Shown: positions 9,538 to 17,190, counted from the stretch's first letter. The stretch: 64,000 nt of DNA from Polaribacter cellanae (GCF_017569185.1 NZ_CP071869.1:2408001-2472000), one strand, 5' to 3'. Notes: generated from the sequence alone by a model not told the origin. Numbers and translations: made by a program.

Positions 9538-10104
9538 TTAAGAAACTTTTAAGAGACCTTTAAGAATAAATAAAAATAAAGGATTGTCTTTAAATTGATT
9601 TTTCAATAAAGCTAAGGCGCGTCTCCTTTGAGATTTAACCGTATTAATACTTATATTAAGGTCTTCTGCTACGTCTTTATACTTAACCCCTTCAATACAG
9701 CATAGTTCAAAAACACGTTTGCATTTACTAGGTAAGTTTTCTATTGCTTTTAACAAAATAGCATGTACTTCTTCTTCTATTATATACTTGTCAAAATAAA
9801 GTAGGCTTACAGAGTTAAAATCTAATCTTACAACTTTATCTTTATTCTTTAAATAATCTAAAGAAGCATTTCTAGTTACTTTATACAAATAGGGCTTAAT
9901 GTCTTTTATATTTGAAATATTAGCTCTTTTTTCCCATAAAAAAAGCATTGTATTTGCAGTGATTTCTTCTGCAGCATAATTATTTTTTACATATTTAAAA
10001 GAGAAAGCATAAAGTCTTTCATAAAAAAAATCAAAGAGCTCTTTAAAAGCAGCTTGATTTCCTTTTTTTAAGTTTTCTAGAACTGTTTTTGAAAGTTCAG
10101 TCAT
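9538..10104 (-). CDS. ECF RNA polymerase sigma factor paired with FecR
   Basis: A 188-residue sigma-70 family protein of the Bacteroidota ECF type. Region 2 covers about residues 10-80 (LFDFFYERLYAFSFKYVKN, then EEITANTMLFLWEKR). Region 4 covers about 115-170 and ends in a helix-turn-helix (KDVAEDLNISINTVKSQRRRAL). It would direct transcription of the fecR/susCD operon once FecR releases it. It is the first gene of the minus-strand series. The C-terminal tail after region 4 is short and hydrophobic (LFLFILKGLL), as often seen in this subfamily. Confidence 0.92.
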   Translation of the reverse strand: MTELSKTVLENLKKGNQAAFKELFDFFYERLYAFSFKYVKNNYAAEEITANTMLFLWEKRANISNIKDIKPYLYKVTRNASLDYLKNKDKVVRLDFNSVSLLYFDKYIIEEEVHAILLKAIENLPSKCKRVFELCCIEGVKYKDVAEDLNISINTVKSQRRRALALLKNQFKDNPLFLFILKGLLKVS

Positions 10105-10306
10105 TTATAAGATTTATAGTGAAACACATATAATATATTTTACTTCAAAAAAAATACTGATTTTTTTTTAACTAAAATCTCTATTAACATTACTCATTTA
10201 TTTTTACCAAGAAAACAAAGTTATACTTTTTTGAAAAATTATTTTATAATTAATTAAAAATTAATTATTTACTTTTTTTTTAGAGTTGTAGGATTGCAAA
10301 AAAACT

Positions 10307-10358
10307 AGAGAAAAAGAAAAGATATTATGCTACTAATTTTTGATTATTCTTTTTCTCT
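10307..10358. other. Hairpin, AGAGAAAAAGAA stem, in gene-free interval
   Basis: AGAGAAAAAGAA at 10307-10318 pairs with TTCTTTTTCTCT at 10347-10358 across a 28-base loop. It lies in the 598-base interval 10105-10702 between the ECF sigma gene and the O-methyltransferase gene. Its role is unknown and it has no clear T-tract. Confidence 0.35.
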
Positions 10359-10433
10359 TTGAAATTATTCTATAGGTTTTAGCTATAATTCAGAGTATAG
10401 TCTTTATAAATAAATATATAAATCTTTGCAGAT

Positions 10434-10562
10434 TTATTTTAAATTTCCTTTTGCATAACTAAACTCTACTACAATAATACGTTTTGTGTTTTTTGGTGTT
10501 GTTTTTTTACGGGACGACTTAAATATTTGATAATCATATAGTTGTAAGGTATCATTTTTTAT
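10434..10562 (-). pseudogene. Possible C-terminal remnant of a lost gene
   Basis: On the minus strand 42 codons with gene-like composition run from about 10562 down to the stop at 10434-10436 and end in RIIVVEFSYAKGNLK. An in-frame stop lies just before and there is no start codon with a ribosome site. Compared with neighbouring non-coding DNA it is richer in charged and polar codons, so it may be the tail of a deleted gene. I do not recognise the family, and chance is not excluded. Confidence 0.22.
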
Positions 10563-10702
10563 AAATTAGTGATATTCAGTAATTTATTTAAAACACTTTT
10601 ACTTATAAATTTCTTTCTGTCAAATATAACATATCCATTTTTTTTTAATTTAAACCTAAAACAACACCAGAGTAAGTTTTTTTTAAGGGCAAAATCTAAA
10701 AA

Positions 10703-11344
10703 TTATTTTACTCTACTAATGGTTAAACCATCTCTAATTGGTAATAAAACGGTTTCTATTCTAACATCTTCTTTTAGTAATTTGTTATATTCTAAAAGTA
10801 TTTTTGTATCTGTATCTTTAGGATCTAATTCTTCTACAACTTTTCCGCTCCAAAGTACATTGTCAGACAAAATAATTCCGCCAGCATTCATTTTATTAAT
10901 AATTAAGTTGAAGTAATTGATGTAATTTGATTTATCTGCATCAATAAACACCAAATCGAATTTTACATCAATTGTTGGAATAATTTCTAAAGCATTTCCC
11001 ACAAACTGCGTAATTTGGTCTCTATATTCCGATTTTTCGAAATATTTATTTTGAAGAGTTTCTAATTCTTCATTTTTATCAATTGTAAAAATAGTGCCAT
11101 TTTTCGCCAAACCTTCTGCCAAACACAATGCAGAATACCCTGTATAAGTTCCTATTTCTAAAATATTTTTTGGCGAAGTTAATTTAGAAATCATCGATAA
11201 AACTCGCCCTTGAAAAGCACCACTTAACATCCTTGGATTCAGTACTTTTTGCCAAGTTTCTTTGGTTAATTCTTGTAATATTTTTGGTTCTTCTTGCGAA
11301 TGATTAACTACGTAGTTGTCTATATTTTCTGGTAAAAAGTGCAT
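10703..11344 (-). CDS. Class I SAM-dependent O-methyltransferase (COMT-like)
   Basis: A 213-residue member of the caffeoyl-CoA/catechol O-methyltransferase family. Motif I LEIGTYTGYSALCLAEGL (about 60-77) binds S-adenosylmethionine. DLVFIDADKSNYINYF (about 129-144) and GGIILSDNVLWSGKV (about 154-168) supply the metal- and substrate-binding residues. Length is normal for bacterial members. The substrate is unknown; a diphenolic or related small molecule is usual. It stands alone between two sigma modules on the minus strand. A paired inverted repeat lies just upstream of its start (11362-11422). Confidence 0.9.
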   Translation of the reverse strand: MHFLPENIDNYVVNHSQEEPKILQELTKETWQKVLNPRMLSGAFQGRVLSMISKLTSPKNILEIGTYTGYSALCLAEGLAKNGTIFTIDKNEELETLQNKYFEKSEYRDQITQFVGNALEIIPTIDVKFDLVFIDADKSNYINYFNLIINKMNAGGIILSDNVLWSGKVVEELDPKDTDTKILLEYNKLLKEDVRIETVLLPIRDGLTISRVK

Positions 11345-11361
11345 TTAATTTATATGTTTGG

Positions 11362-11422
11362 TCGAGCGCAGTCGACGCTTAGTTTAAGTTTCTTAAAATA
11401 AATACCTCTCGACTGCGCTCGA
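11362..11422. repeat. Paired inverted copies of a TCGAGCGCAGTCGA repeat
   Basis: TCGAGCGCAGTCGA at 11362-11375 and its exact complement TCGACTGCGCTCGA at 11409-11422 form a 14-base-pair stem over 33 bases. The arms are GC-rich in an AT-rich setting and belong to a phrase scattered through the window (14281, 14496, 15075, 28331, 29489, 32343, 32935, 48915, 57699). Confidence 0.8.
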
Positions 11423-11444
11423 GGAGACAATTCAAAAATACAAA

Positions 11445-11477
11445 AAAACGGAACTTGCAAATTACACGTTCCGTTTT
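11445..11477 (-). terminator. Rho-independent terminator of the second sigma operon
   Basis: A perfect 10-base stem, AAAACGGAAC (11445-11454) with GTTCCGTTTT (11468-11477). Read on the minus strand it is followed by a run of T residues. It lies 23 bases beyond the stop of the 86-residue gene. Confidence 0.75.
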
Positions 11478-11500
11478 AAGATTTAAAAGAAGTAACATTA

Positions 11501-11761
11501 CTATTTACTTTCTTTAAGTGCTTTTTTTAACCTTTCTTTGTCTTCTGCAGACATACTATGGTTTACTTTTTTACAAGTTTTAGAATATCCTTTGTAAAAC
11601 TTAGACAACTTCATATTTTGTTTGGTATACAAAGCACAAATTCTACATCGAATAAAATGGATATTTAACTTTATTAATTCTAAGATAGAAGCCTCTCCAT
11701 ACTGATTTTTATCACATATAGCAGTTGCCTCATCACAAGTTATTTTTAAGCTTTTAAACAT
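11501..11761 (-). CDS. Small Cys-rich partner of the adjacent ECF sigma factor
   Basis: An 86-residue basic protein with Cys pairs: CDEATAICDKNQ near the N-terminus, HFIRCRICALY near residue 35 and another Cys near 64. The HxxxCxxC arrangement recalls zinc-binding anti-sigma domains (zf-HC2), but the protein is short and has no transmembrane helix. It begins three bases after the sigma gene stops, so the two are translationally linked. A soluble zinc-binding anti-sigma or redox-sensing role is inferred from that pairing; the family is not firmly recognised. Confidence 0.7.
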   Translation of the reverse strand: MFKSLKITCDEATAICDKNQYGEASILELIKLNIHFIRCRICALYTKQNMKLSKFYKGYSKTCKKVNHSMSAEDKERLKKALKESK

Positions 11762-11764
11762 TTC

Positions 11765-12331
11765 TTAATTATTAAACCAGTTATCTTCCATACATTTTCT
11801 AAGCTGTGTTCTTGCTCTATGAATAATAACCCATAAATTTGACGCAGTAATAGCTAACTCCTTACAAATTTCTTCAGTTTCAAATTCTTGTATTGTTTTC
11901 ATCCTAAAAACCATCGCGTATTTTTCTGGTAAATTATCAATACAAACTTCTATTTGGTCTCTTAATTCTTGACTTTCTATATTTTTTTCAGATTGATTGT
12001 CCCAACTTTGTGGCACTCTTTCTTCTAGCCAATTACCTTCGTTTTCGCCATCGTCATAAAAATTCATTCGAACTTCGGCTTTTCCTTTATTAGAATTAAT
12101 TTTACGATAATAATCGATAATTTTTCTCTTTAAAATAGAAACCAACCAGGTTCTTTCCGTTGATTTTCCTTGGAAATTTTTAGCAGATTTTAAACCTGCA
12201 AAAAAAGTATCTTGCACTAAATCTTTTGCTAAATCGCTATTGTTTACACGAGAAATTGCATAATTAAATAGATAATCTGCGTAACTATCAATCCATTTAT
12301 CGGAATTTATTGTGTTTATTTCTTCTGCCAT
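11765..12331 (-). CDS. ECF RNA polymerase sigma factor, second
   Basis: A 188-residue sigma-70 family factor. Region 2 (about 20-85) contains DLAKDLVQDTFFAGLKSAKNF and STERTWLVSILKRKIIDYYRK. Region 4 (about 125-180) contains LPEKYAMVFRMKTIQEFETEEICKE and ASNLWVIIHRARTQLRKCM. It differs clearly from the FecR-linked factor at 9538, lacking that subfamily's tail, and is closer to RpoE-like stress sigma factors that sit with small zinc-finger proteins. No FecR or TonB gene is adjacent; the partner is the 86-residue Cys-rich protein. A likely -7 box lies 17 bases upstream. Confidence 0.92.
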   Translation of the reverse strand: MAEEINTINSDKWIDSYADYLFNYAISRVNNSDLAKDLVQDTFFAGLKSAKNFQGKSTERTWLVSILKRKIIDYYRKINSNKGKAEVRMNFYDDGENEGNWLEERVPQSWDNQSEKNIESQELRDQIEVCIDNLPEKYAMVFRMKTIQEFETEEICKELAITASNLWVIIHRARTQLRKCMEDNWFNN

Positions 12332-12347
12332 TTGGTTCTTAAAGCAA

Positions 12348-12355
12348 CAAATATA
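12348..12355 (-). promoter_or_regulatory. -7 promoter motif TATATTTG for the second sigma operon
   Basis: CAAATATA on the plus strand reads TATATTTG on the minus strand, a fit to TAnnTTTG, 17 bases before the sigma gene start. No -33 TTG at ideal spacing was found. Confidence 0.4.
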
Positions 12356-12502
12356 CTGCTATTTTTTTTCTTTTAAAGCTTCACAATTTTCTCTTCTTCT
12401 TACATCTACCAAATAAATTATTTATCATTTTTTTAGAAATTGAAAAAATGCAGAACATCTATTGCTTTTTCTTACTTTTACCACAACAAAAAACTATAAA
12501 AT

Positions 12503-13321
12503 ATGTCTGTAGCTAAAAAAGAATACAAACGCGTTACTGTAAAATCGTTGGTAGATATGAAAGCAAATGGAGAGAAAATCTCTATGTTAACTGCTTACGA
12601 TTATACCATGGCAAAAATTTTAGATAGCGCAGGAATAGATGTTTTATTAGTAGGCGATTCCGCTTCTAATGTAATGGCTGGGCATGAAACGACGTTACCA
12701 ATTACGTTAGATCAAATGATTTATCACGCAAGTTCTGTCGTTAGAGCAATTGAGCGTTGTTTGGTAGTGGTAGATTTGCCTTTTGGAAGTTACCAATCGG
12801 ACCCTAAAGAAGCTTTACGTTCTGCGATTCGAATTATGAAAGAATCGGGTGGACATTCCATAAAATTAGAAGGTGGAAAAGAGGTAAAAGAATCGATAAA
12901 ACGAATTTTAAACGCTGGAATTCCTGTAATGGGGCATTTAGGTTTAACACCACAATCTATTTATAAATTCGGTACGTACACTGTTAGAGCAAAAGAAGAA
13001 GAAGAAGCGGAAAAACTAATGGAAGATGCTTTAATGCTCGAAAGAATTGGTTGTTTTGCCATTGTTTTAGAGAAAGTGCCTGCAAAATTAGCAAAACAAG
13101 TTGCAGATGCAATTTCGATTCCTGTAATAGGAATTGGCGCAGGAAATGGTGTTGATGGCCAAGTTTTGGTAACACACGATATGATTGGAATGACACACGA
13201 ATTTCATCCGCGTTTTTTACGTAGATATTTAGATTTATACAAAGACATGTCTGGTGCTTTCGAAAGCTATATTACAGATGTTAAAAGTGGCGATTTTCCT
13301 AGTGATAAGGAGCAGTATTAA
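12503..13321 (+). CDS. panB: 3-methyl-2-oxobutanoate hydroxymethyltransferase
   Basis: A 272-residue PanB, normal length. It transfers a hydroxymethyl group from methylenetetrahydrofolate to 2-oxoisovalerate, the first committed step of pantothenate and coenzyme A synthesis, in the cytoplasm. Recognised by [19 protein letters not shown] (about 29-47), [19 protein letters not shown] (metal- and substrate-binding), GHLGLTPQ and [19 protein letters not shown]. The catalytic Glu is in the segment [10 protein letters not shown]. It is the first plus-strand gene after the sigma module. No panC or panD is adjacent. Confidence 0.97.
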   Translation: MSVAKKEYKRVTVKSLVDMKANGEKISMLTAYDYTMAKILDSAGIDVLLVGDSASNVMAGHETTLPITLDQMIYHASSVVRAIERCLVVVDLPFGSYQSDPKEALRSAIRIMKESGGHSIKLEGGKEVKESIKRILNAGIPVMGHLGLTPQSIYKFGTYTVRAKEEEEAEKLMEDALMLERIGCFAIVLEKVPAKLAKQVADAISIPVIGIGAGNGVDGQVLVTHDMIGMTHEFHPRFLRRYLDLYKDMSGAFESYITDVKSGDFPSDKEQY

Positions 13322-13475
13322 AATCCCATCCTAACCTTCCAAAAGGGAAGGAAATTGTTATGGTATAAGTTAAAATAGAAATGGCTGAGAAAATTTATTT
13401 TACGATAAAATTTTTGCTCTTGATTCCAATTGTAAGATTGTGTTTTAACTTCCTATCAAAAAAAGTATATTACAG

Positions 13476-14456
13476 ATGAAGATCCTCCATTTAGACACAA
13501 ATCACCCACTTTTAATTAATCAATTAAAAGATTTAGACTTTACTAATGATGAAGATTACACGTCTTCAAAAGAAGAAATTGAAGCAAAAATTAATAATTA
13601 CGATGGTTTTATCATTAGAAGCAGGTTTTCTATTGATAAAAACTTCCTGGACAAAGCCACAAAACTGAAGTTTATTGGAAGAGTTGGTGCTGGTTTAGAA
13701 AATATCGATTGTGACTATGCAACCTCTAAAAATATCGAATTAATTGCTGCTCCAGAAGGAAACAGAAACGCAGTTGGCGAACATTCTTTAGGCATGTTAT
13801 TATCGCTTTTTAATAAGTTAAATAAAGCCGATAAAGAAGTTAGAAACGGAAAATGGTTGCGTGAAGAAAATCGCGGAATAGAACTCGATGGGAAAACGGT
13901 TGGTTTAATTGGTTATGGAAATATGGGGAAATCGTTCGCAAAAAAATTGCGTGGTTTCGATGTAAACGTTCTTTGTTACGATTTAAAACCCAATGTTGGC
14001 GACGAAAATTGTACACAGGTTTCCTTACAAGAACTCCAGGAAAATGTAGATGTTTTAAGTTTACACACACCACAAACAGAACTCACAAAAAATATGGTAA
14101 ATGCGAATTTTATCAACAGTTTTAAAAAGAATTTCTGGTTAATAAATACTGCACGTGGAACCTCTGTAGTTACCAAAGATTTGGTTGCTGCATTAAAATC
14201 GGGCAAAATTTTAGGCGCTGGTTTAGATGTTTTGGAGTATGAAAAAGCAAGTTTCGAAAACTTATTTAAAAACGAAAAAAGAGGTTTCGACTGCGCTCAA
14301 CCTGACAATGAAAATGATAAAATGCCTGAAGCGTTTAATTATTTAATTAATTCAGAGAACGTAATTCTCTCTCCTCACGTTGCTGGTTGGACTGTTGAAA
14401 GCAAGGAAAAATTAGCTCAAACGATTGTCGATAAGATCAAAGCAAAATTTTGTTAA
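13476..14456 (+). CDS. D-2-hydroxyacid dehydrogenase, phosphoglycerate-dehydrogenase-like
   Basis: A 326-residue NAD-dependent dehydrogenase of the SerA/D-isomer-specific family. The catalytic half has FIIRSRFSIDK and FIGRVGAGLENIDC. The nucleotide fold is marked by TVGLIGYGNMGKSFAKKL (about 141-158). Active-site motifs are LHTPQTE, NTARG and SPHVAGWT (catalytic His). It lacks the C-terminal ACT domain of long SerA proteins. The stretch around residues 265-283 (RGFDCAQPDN) matches a non-coding repeat of this window and appears to be an in-frame insertion between the last beta-strand and a following helix. The substrate is probably 3-phosphoglycerate or a related hydroxyacid; unproven. Confidence 0.9.
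   Translation: MKILHLDTNHPLLINQLKDLDFTNDEDYTSSKEEIEAKINNYDGFIIRSRFSIDKNFLDKATKLKFIGRVGAGLENIDCDYATSKNIELIAAPEGNRNAVGEHSLGMLLSLFNKLNKADKEVRNGKWLREENRGIELDGKTVGLIGYGNMGKSFAKKLRGFDVNVLCYDLKPNVGDENCTQVSLQELQENVDVLSLHTPQTELTKNMVNANFINSFKKNFWLINTARGTSVVTKDLVAALKSGKILGAGLDVLEYEKASFENLFKNEKRGFDCAQPDNENDKMPEAFNYLINSENVILSPHVAGWTVESKEKLAQTIVDKIKAKFC
14281..14310 (+). repeat. Dispersed repeat fragment inside the dehydrogenase gene
   Basis: The bases TTTCGACTGCGCTCAACC match the TCGACTGCGCTCGA arm found at 11409. They are read in frame as FDCAQP within the dehydrogenase, adding GC-rich sequence and two Cys/Gln-type codons out of keeping with the family. Confidence 0.6.
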
Positions 14457-14495
14457 ATCGTTTTATTTGTAATTTCGATTTTTCCATAAATTTCG

Positions 14496-14567
14496 GGAGA
14501 GAAATCTCAAAGACTAAAACTTAACAATAAGATTTCTTAACTCCACTGGGTTTTGTTCGAAATGACA
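14496..14567. repeat. Dispersed flavobacterial intergenic repeat
   Basis: GGAGAGAAATCTCAAAG through TCGAAATGACA. It has the phrase 'gagaaatctc ... tcgaaatgaca' that recurs, in either orientation and eroded to various degrees, in several intergenic gaps here. It lies between the dehydrogenase and the DUF1801 gene. Confidence 0.6.
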
Positions 14568-14610
14568 TGCTCAAAAAAAATTGCTAACTTGTAAACTTCA
14601 AAATTAAATT

Positions 14611-15069
14611 ATGCAATACAAAGCAAATTCTCCTGAAGATTACATCAATCAAGTTCCAGAAGAGAGACAAGAGGCGCTTAAAAAGCTGCGAAAAACCATC
14701 AAAGAAAACCTACCAAAAGACTTCGAGGAAGGCATTCAATATGGAATGATTGGGTATTTTGTTCCACACGAAATTTATCCAGATGGTTATCATTGTAAGC
14801 CAGAAGAGCCTTTGCCTTTTATGAGTTTTGCTTCTCAAAAAAATTCTGTTAATTTATATCATAGTGGAATTTATGCAGTTCCAGAAATTAATAATTGGTT
14901 TGTAAAAGAATATTCAAAACACAATTCTCGAAAATTAGACATGGGAAAAAGTTGTATCCGTTTTAAAAAAGTAGATGCTATTCCTTATGATTTAATTGGA
15001 GAATTATGTAAAAAATTATCTGTTAAAGAATGGATAGATATTTATGAAACGAACATTAAAAAGAAGTAA
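14611..15069 (+). CDS. DUF1801 domain protein
   Basis: A 152-residue cytosolic protein. Conserved features of the DUF1801 (YdhG-like) fold are the N-terminal helix pair (PEERQEALKKLRKTIKENLP), the core EGIQYGMIGYFVP, LPFMSFASQKNSVNLYHSG and the C-terminal MGKSCIRFKKVDAIPYDLIGELC. Function of the family is unknown; some members bind small molecules or iron. It is followed in the same frame, directly after its stop, by the C-terminal part of a VOC protein; in related genomes small DUF1801 and VOC genes are often neighbours. Confidence 0.85.
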   Translation: MQYKANSPEDYINQVPEERQEALKKLRKTIKENLPKDFEEGIQYGMIGYFVPHEIYPDGYHCKPEEPLPFMSFASQKNSVNLYHSGIYAVPEINNWFVKEYSKHNSRKLDMGKSCIRFKKVDAIPYDLIGELCKKLSVKEWIDIYETNIKKK

Positions 15070-15096
15070 TATTTTGTCATCCAAATAAAACGTAGT

Positions 15097-15282
15097 GGAG
15101 TCGAAAATTTAGTAGAATTGTTAGCTGAATTAAAGAAAGAAGGTGTTATTATTGTTGGAGAAATAGAAACCTACGATTATGGAAAATTCGGCTGGATTTT
15201 AGATAACAAAGGAAATAAAATAGAACTTTGGGAACCCATAGATAAAACTTTTAAACAACATAAACAATTATATATCAACTAA
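15097..15282 (+). pseudogene. C-terminal fragment of a VOC (glyoxalase/bleomycin-resistance) protein
   Basis: After the DUF1801 stop the same frame is open to a TAA at 15280-15282 and encodes VENLVELLAELKKEGV, then YDYGKFGWILDNKGNKIELWEP. This is the classical end of a VOC family protein, with the metal-binding Glu in the IELWEP motif. The N-terminal two thirds are absent; immediately upstream (15075-15106) lies a copy of the dispersed repeat (CGTAGTGGAGTCGAAAA). No start codon or ribosome site precedes it. It looks like a gene cut off at the repeat; the coding part remains undamaged, so the loss may be recent. Confidence 0.8.
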
Positions 15283-15284
15283 TT

Positions 15285-15722
15285 ATGTCTAAAAAAGAAG
15301 ATAAATTACAACCGAAAGAAATAAAAAAAACGGTTACAAAAGAGTCTAAAGAAGCCTTAGATAATTTAAAAGAAAAAGCGAACGAAATTAAGGAGGTAAC
15401 TTCAGAAAAAGTAGCTGAATTTAAGGAAGACGCAACCAAGGCTTTTGATGTTGCAAAAGAGAAAATAAACGAAACTTTTTCTGATGAAAATATGGACAAA
15501 GTGAAGGAAAAACTAGGCGAATATTCAAACGAAGCCAAAGAAAAAGTAAGTGAATTTGCAGAAGATGCAGAAGAAATGTTTGATGATGTGAAGGAAAAAG
15601 CATCTGAATTTGCAAGTGAAGCAGCAGAAAACTTGGCTGATTTAGCAGAAGAAGCTAAGGAAGAAATAAAAGAAGCAACCACAAAAACAAAGGGTTTCTT
15701 TCAACGTTTATTCGGAAAATAA
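15285..15722 (+). CDS. YtxH-like / LEA-like amphipathic helical protein
   Basis: A 145-residue, highly charged protein made almost wholly of Lys, Glu, Ala and Asp in an 11-residue-like periodicity (KEKANEIKEVTSEKVAEFKE, later AEDAEEMFDDVKEKASEF). It ends in a short aromatic-basic tail (GFFQRLFGK) that could bind membrane. Such apolipoprotein/LEA-like helices occur in stress-linked YtxH relatives; the sequence gives no specific activity. It starts two bases after the VOC fragment and is 13 bases before the DoxX gene, so these are probably one transcript. Confidence 0.75.
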   Translation: MSKKEDKLQPKEIKKTVTKESKEALDNLKEKANEIKEVTSEKVAEFKEDATKAFDVAKEKINETFSDENMDKVKEKLGEYSNEAKEKVSEFAEDAEEMFDDVKEKASEFASEAAENLADLAEEAKEEIKEATTKTKGFFQRLFGK

Positions 15723-15735
15723 AAAAATACAAATT

Positions 15736-16134
15736 ATGAACTTTTTATCAAATTACCCTGCAGAAGTATTAATTCTGTTTTTCCTAATTGTTACTTTTAT
15801 ACAATCTGGAATCGACAAACTTTTAGATTGGAAAGGAAATGTTTCTTTTATTACAGATCATTTTAAAAATTCTCCACTAAAAAATAGTGTTCCATTTTTG
15901 CTAGCCATTATTTTAATTATTGAAGTTCTTTCTGGAATTTTAATGATTATTGGTGTTTATCAATTATACACTTCAGAAGCAAAAGAAATTGCCTCTCTTG
16001 GAATTGAGCTCTCTGCAATTACATTAATATTTTTATTAATAGGACAACGTTTGGCAAAAGATTATGCAGGAGCGATGTCTTTAGCCGTCTATTTTATCAT
16101 ATCAATATTTGGTATTTATCTTTTAAATAGTTAA
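15736..16134 (+). CDS. DoxX family membrane protein
   Basis: A 132-residue protein with four predicted membrane helices (about 8-25, 48-72, 84-104, 111-130) and the DoxX-like pattern FIQSGIDKLLDW after the first helix and GMLMIIG-type glycine in the second. DoxX proteins are small integral membrane proteins, some linked to quinone or thiol redox systems. It is the last gene of the plus-strand run and is followed by a strong terminator hairpin. The precise role is unknown. Confidence 0.8.
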   Translation: MNFLSNYPAEVLILFFLIVTFIQSGIDKLLDWKGNVSFITDHFKNSPLKNSVPFLLAIILIIEVLSGILMIIGVYQLYTSEAKEIASLGIELSAITLIFLLIGQRLAKDYAGAMSLAVYFIISIFGIYLLNS

Positions 16135-16172
16135 ATTTTATATTTTTTAAATATTCAATAAATATAATTTAT

Positions 16173-16211
16173 AAAAAAAGCTCTTAAAACATGCGTTTTA
16201 AGGGCTTTTTA
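16173..16211 (+). terminator. Rho-independent terminator after doxX
   Basis: AAGCTCTTAAAAC pairs with GTTTTAAGGGCTT (one G-T pair), with an A-run before and a T-run after, so it can serve both the plus-strand run and the converging methyltransferase gene. Confidence 0.8.
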
Positions 16212-16278
16212 AAATTTAACAAGGTATTTATGTGTTTTTAATCTGTAAGTATTAAATTTAATACTTTAAAATCATTTT

Positions 16279-17136
16279 TTAATAGTTTTTTATTACATAT
16301 ATATGCGAAGAGTACTCAGAATTCTTTATTGCTTTCATATTAGATAAAAAACCTCTGTAAAAAGCTTTTAATGGTTTTATTTTACCTGTTTTGTATTTCT
16401 CGCTTAATAGCGAAACATAATATGCATCGAATTTCATAGGTAAAGTTGCATCTACAACCATTTCTACTTCAGAAAATAATTTATGAACCGATTTTTGTGA
16501 GAAATGCCAAAGATGTCTTGGCACGTCGTAAGCAGCCCAATATTCTTTATAAAAACTTGCATCGTAACTTTTATAATTGGGTACTGCAACAAGAATTCTG
16601 CCTTTTGGTTTTAATAAACTTTTTAAAGTTTTTATAGTTTCTTTTAAATCTTCTACGTGTTCTAAAACATGCCAAAGTGTAATTACATCGAATTGTTGTT
16701 TTGTAATTTCTAATAAATTTTCTTTTAATTGAATTCCTTTTTTTGCGGCAATACTTTTTGCATCTAAATTAGGTTCAACTCCTAAAACTTCCCAATTATC
16801 ATTTTTACAAACTTTTAAAAAATCTCCTGTTCCTGCTCCAATATCTAAAACCAATTTAGATTTTGTTTCAAAAGAATTTAATAGCGAAAGTTTTTGTTTT
16901 AAAGTGTAATTTTTTACACGTTGATATACTTTATCAATTAAAGATTTTTTACTATCTGTGTGAGAAATATAATCTTCACTTTTATAATAATCTTCTAAAT
17001 TTTCTGGAACAGGTAATGTAACTAACATTTCATATTCCTTATTTTTTAGTATTCGAAAAGTTTCTTTCGAAACCGTAAAATCTTTACAATTTAAGTGGGG
17101 AATTAAATTTGTATAGAGTTCTTTTTCATTCTCCAT
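16279..17136 (-). CDS. Class I SAM-dependent methyltransferase
   Basis: A 285-residue methyltransferase. Motif I is LVLDIGAGTGDFLKVCK (about 96-112). The following acidic loop (LGVEPNLDAKSIA) and VITLWHVLEHVEDLKETIK (about 151-169) are typical of the Methyltransf_23/UbiE-like group, followed by LLKPKGRILVAVPNYKSYDA. The N-terminal 85 residues are a family-specific extension seen in flavobacterial homologues next to gidA. The substrate is unknown. It lies 54 bases downstream of mnmG on the same strand, with a parS-like palindrome in the gap. Confidence 0.88.
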   Translation of the reverse strand: MENEKELYTNLIPHLNCKDFTVSKETFRILKNKEYEMLVTLPVPENLEDYYKSEDYISHTDSKKSLIDKVYQRVKNYTLKQKLSLLNSFETKSKLVLDIGAGTGDFLKVCKNDNWEVLGVEPNLDAKSIAAKKGIQLKENLLEITKQQFDVITLWHVLEHVEDLKETIKTLKSLLKPKGRILVAVPNYKSYDASFYKEYWAAYDVPRHLWHFSQKSVHKLFSEVEMVVDATLPMKFDAYYVSLLSEKYKTGKIKPLKAFYRGFLSNMKAIKNSEYSSHIYVIKNY

Positions 17137-17155
17137 ATTTATTAATTTTTAACAT

Positions 17156-17171
17156 TGTTCCACGAGGAACA
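17156..17171. promoter_or_regulatory. parS-like palindrome TGTTCCACGAGGAACA
   Basis: A near-perfect 16-base inverted repeat, close to the ParB site TGTTNCACGTGAAACA (three mismatches), between mnmG and the methyltransferase gene. It is the weakest of three such sites in 4.6 kb. It could also be a small regulatory hairpin. Confidence 0.35.
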
Positions 17172-17190
17172 TTTTGCAATTTTTGTTTTT

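Noticed and set aside
10569..10916. Plus-strand open frame of 115 codons
   Set aside because: Its second half is the antisense of the O-methyltransferase gene and the first half is Phe/Leu-rich chance sequence.
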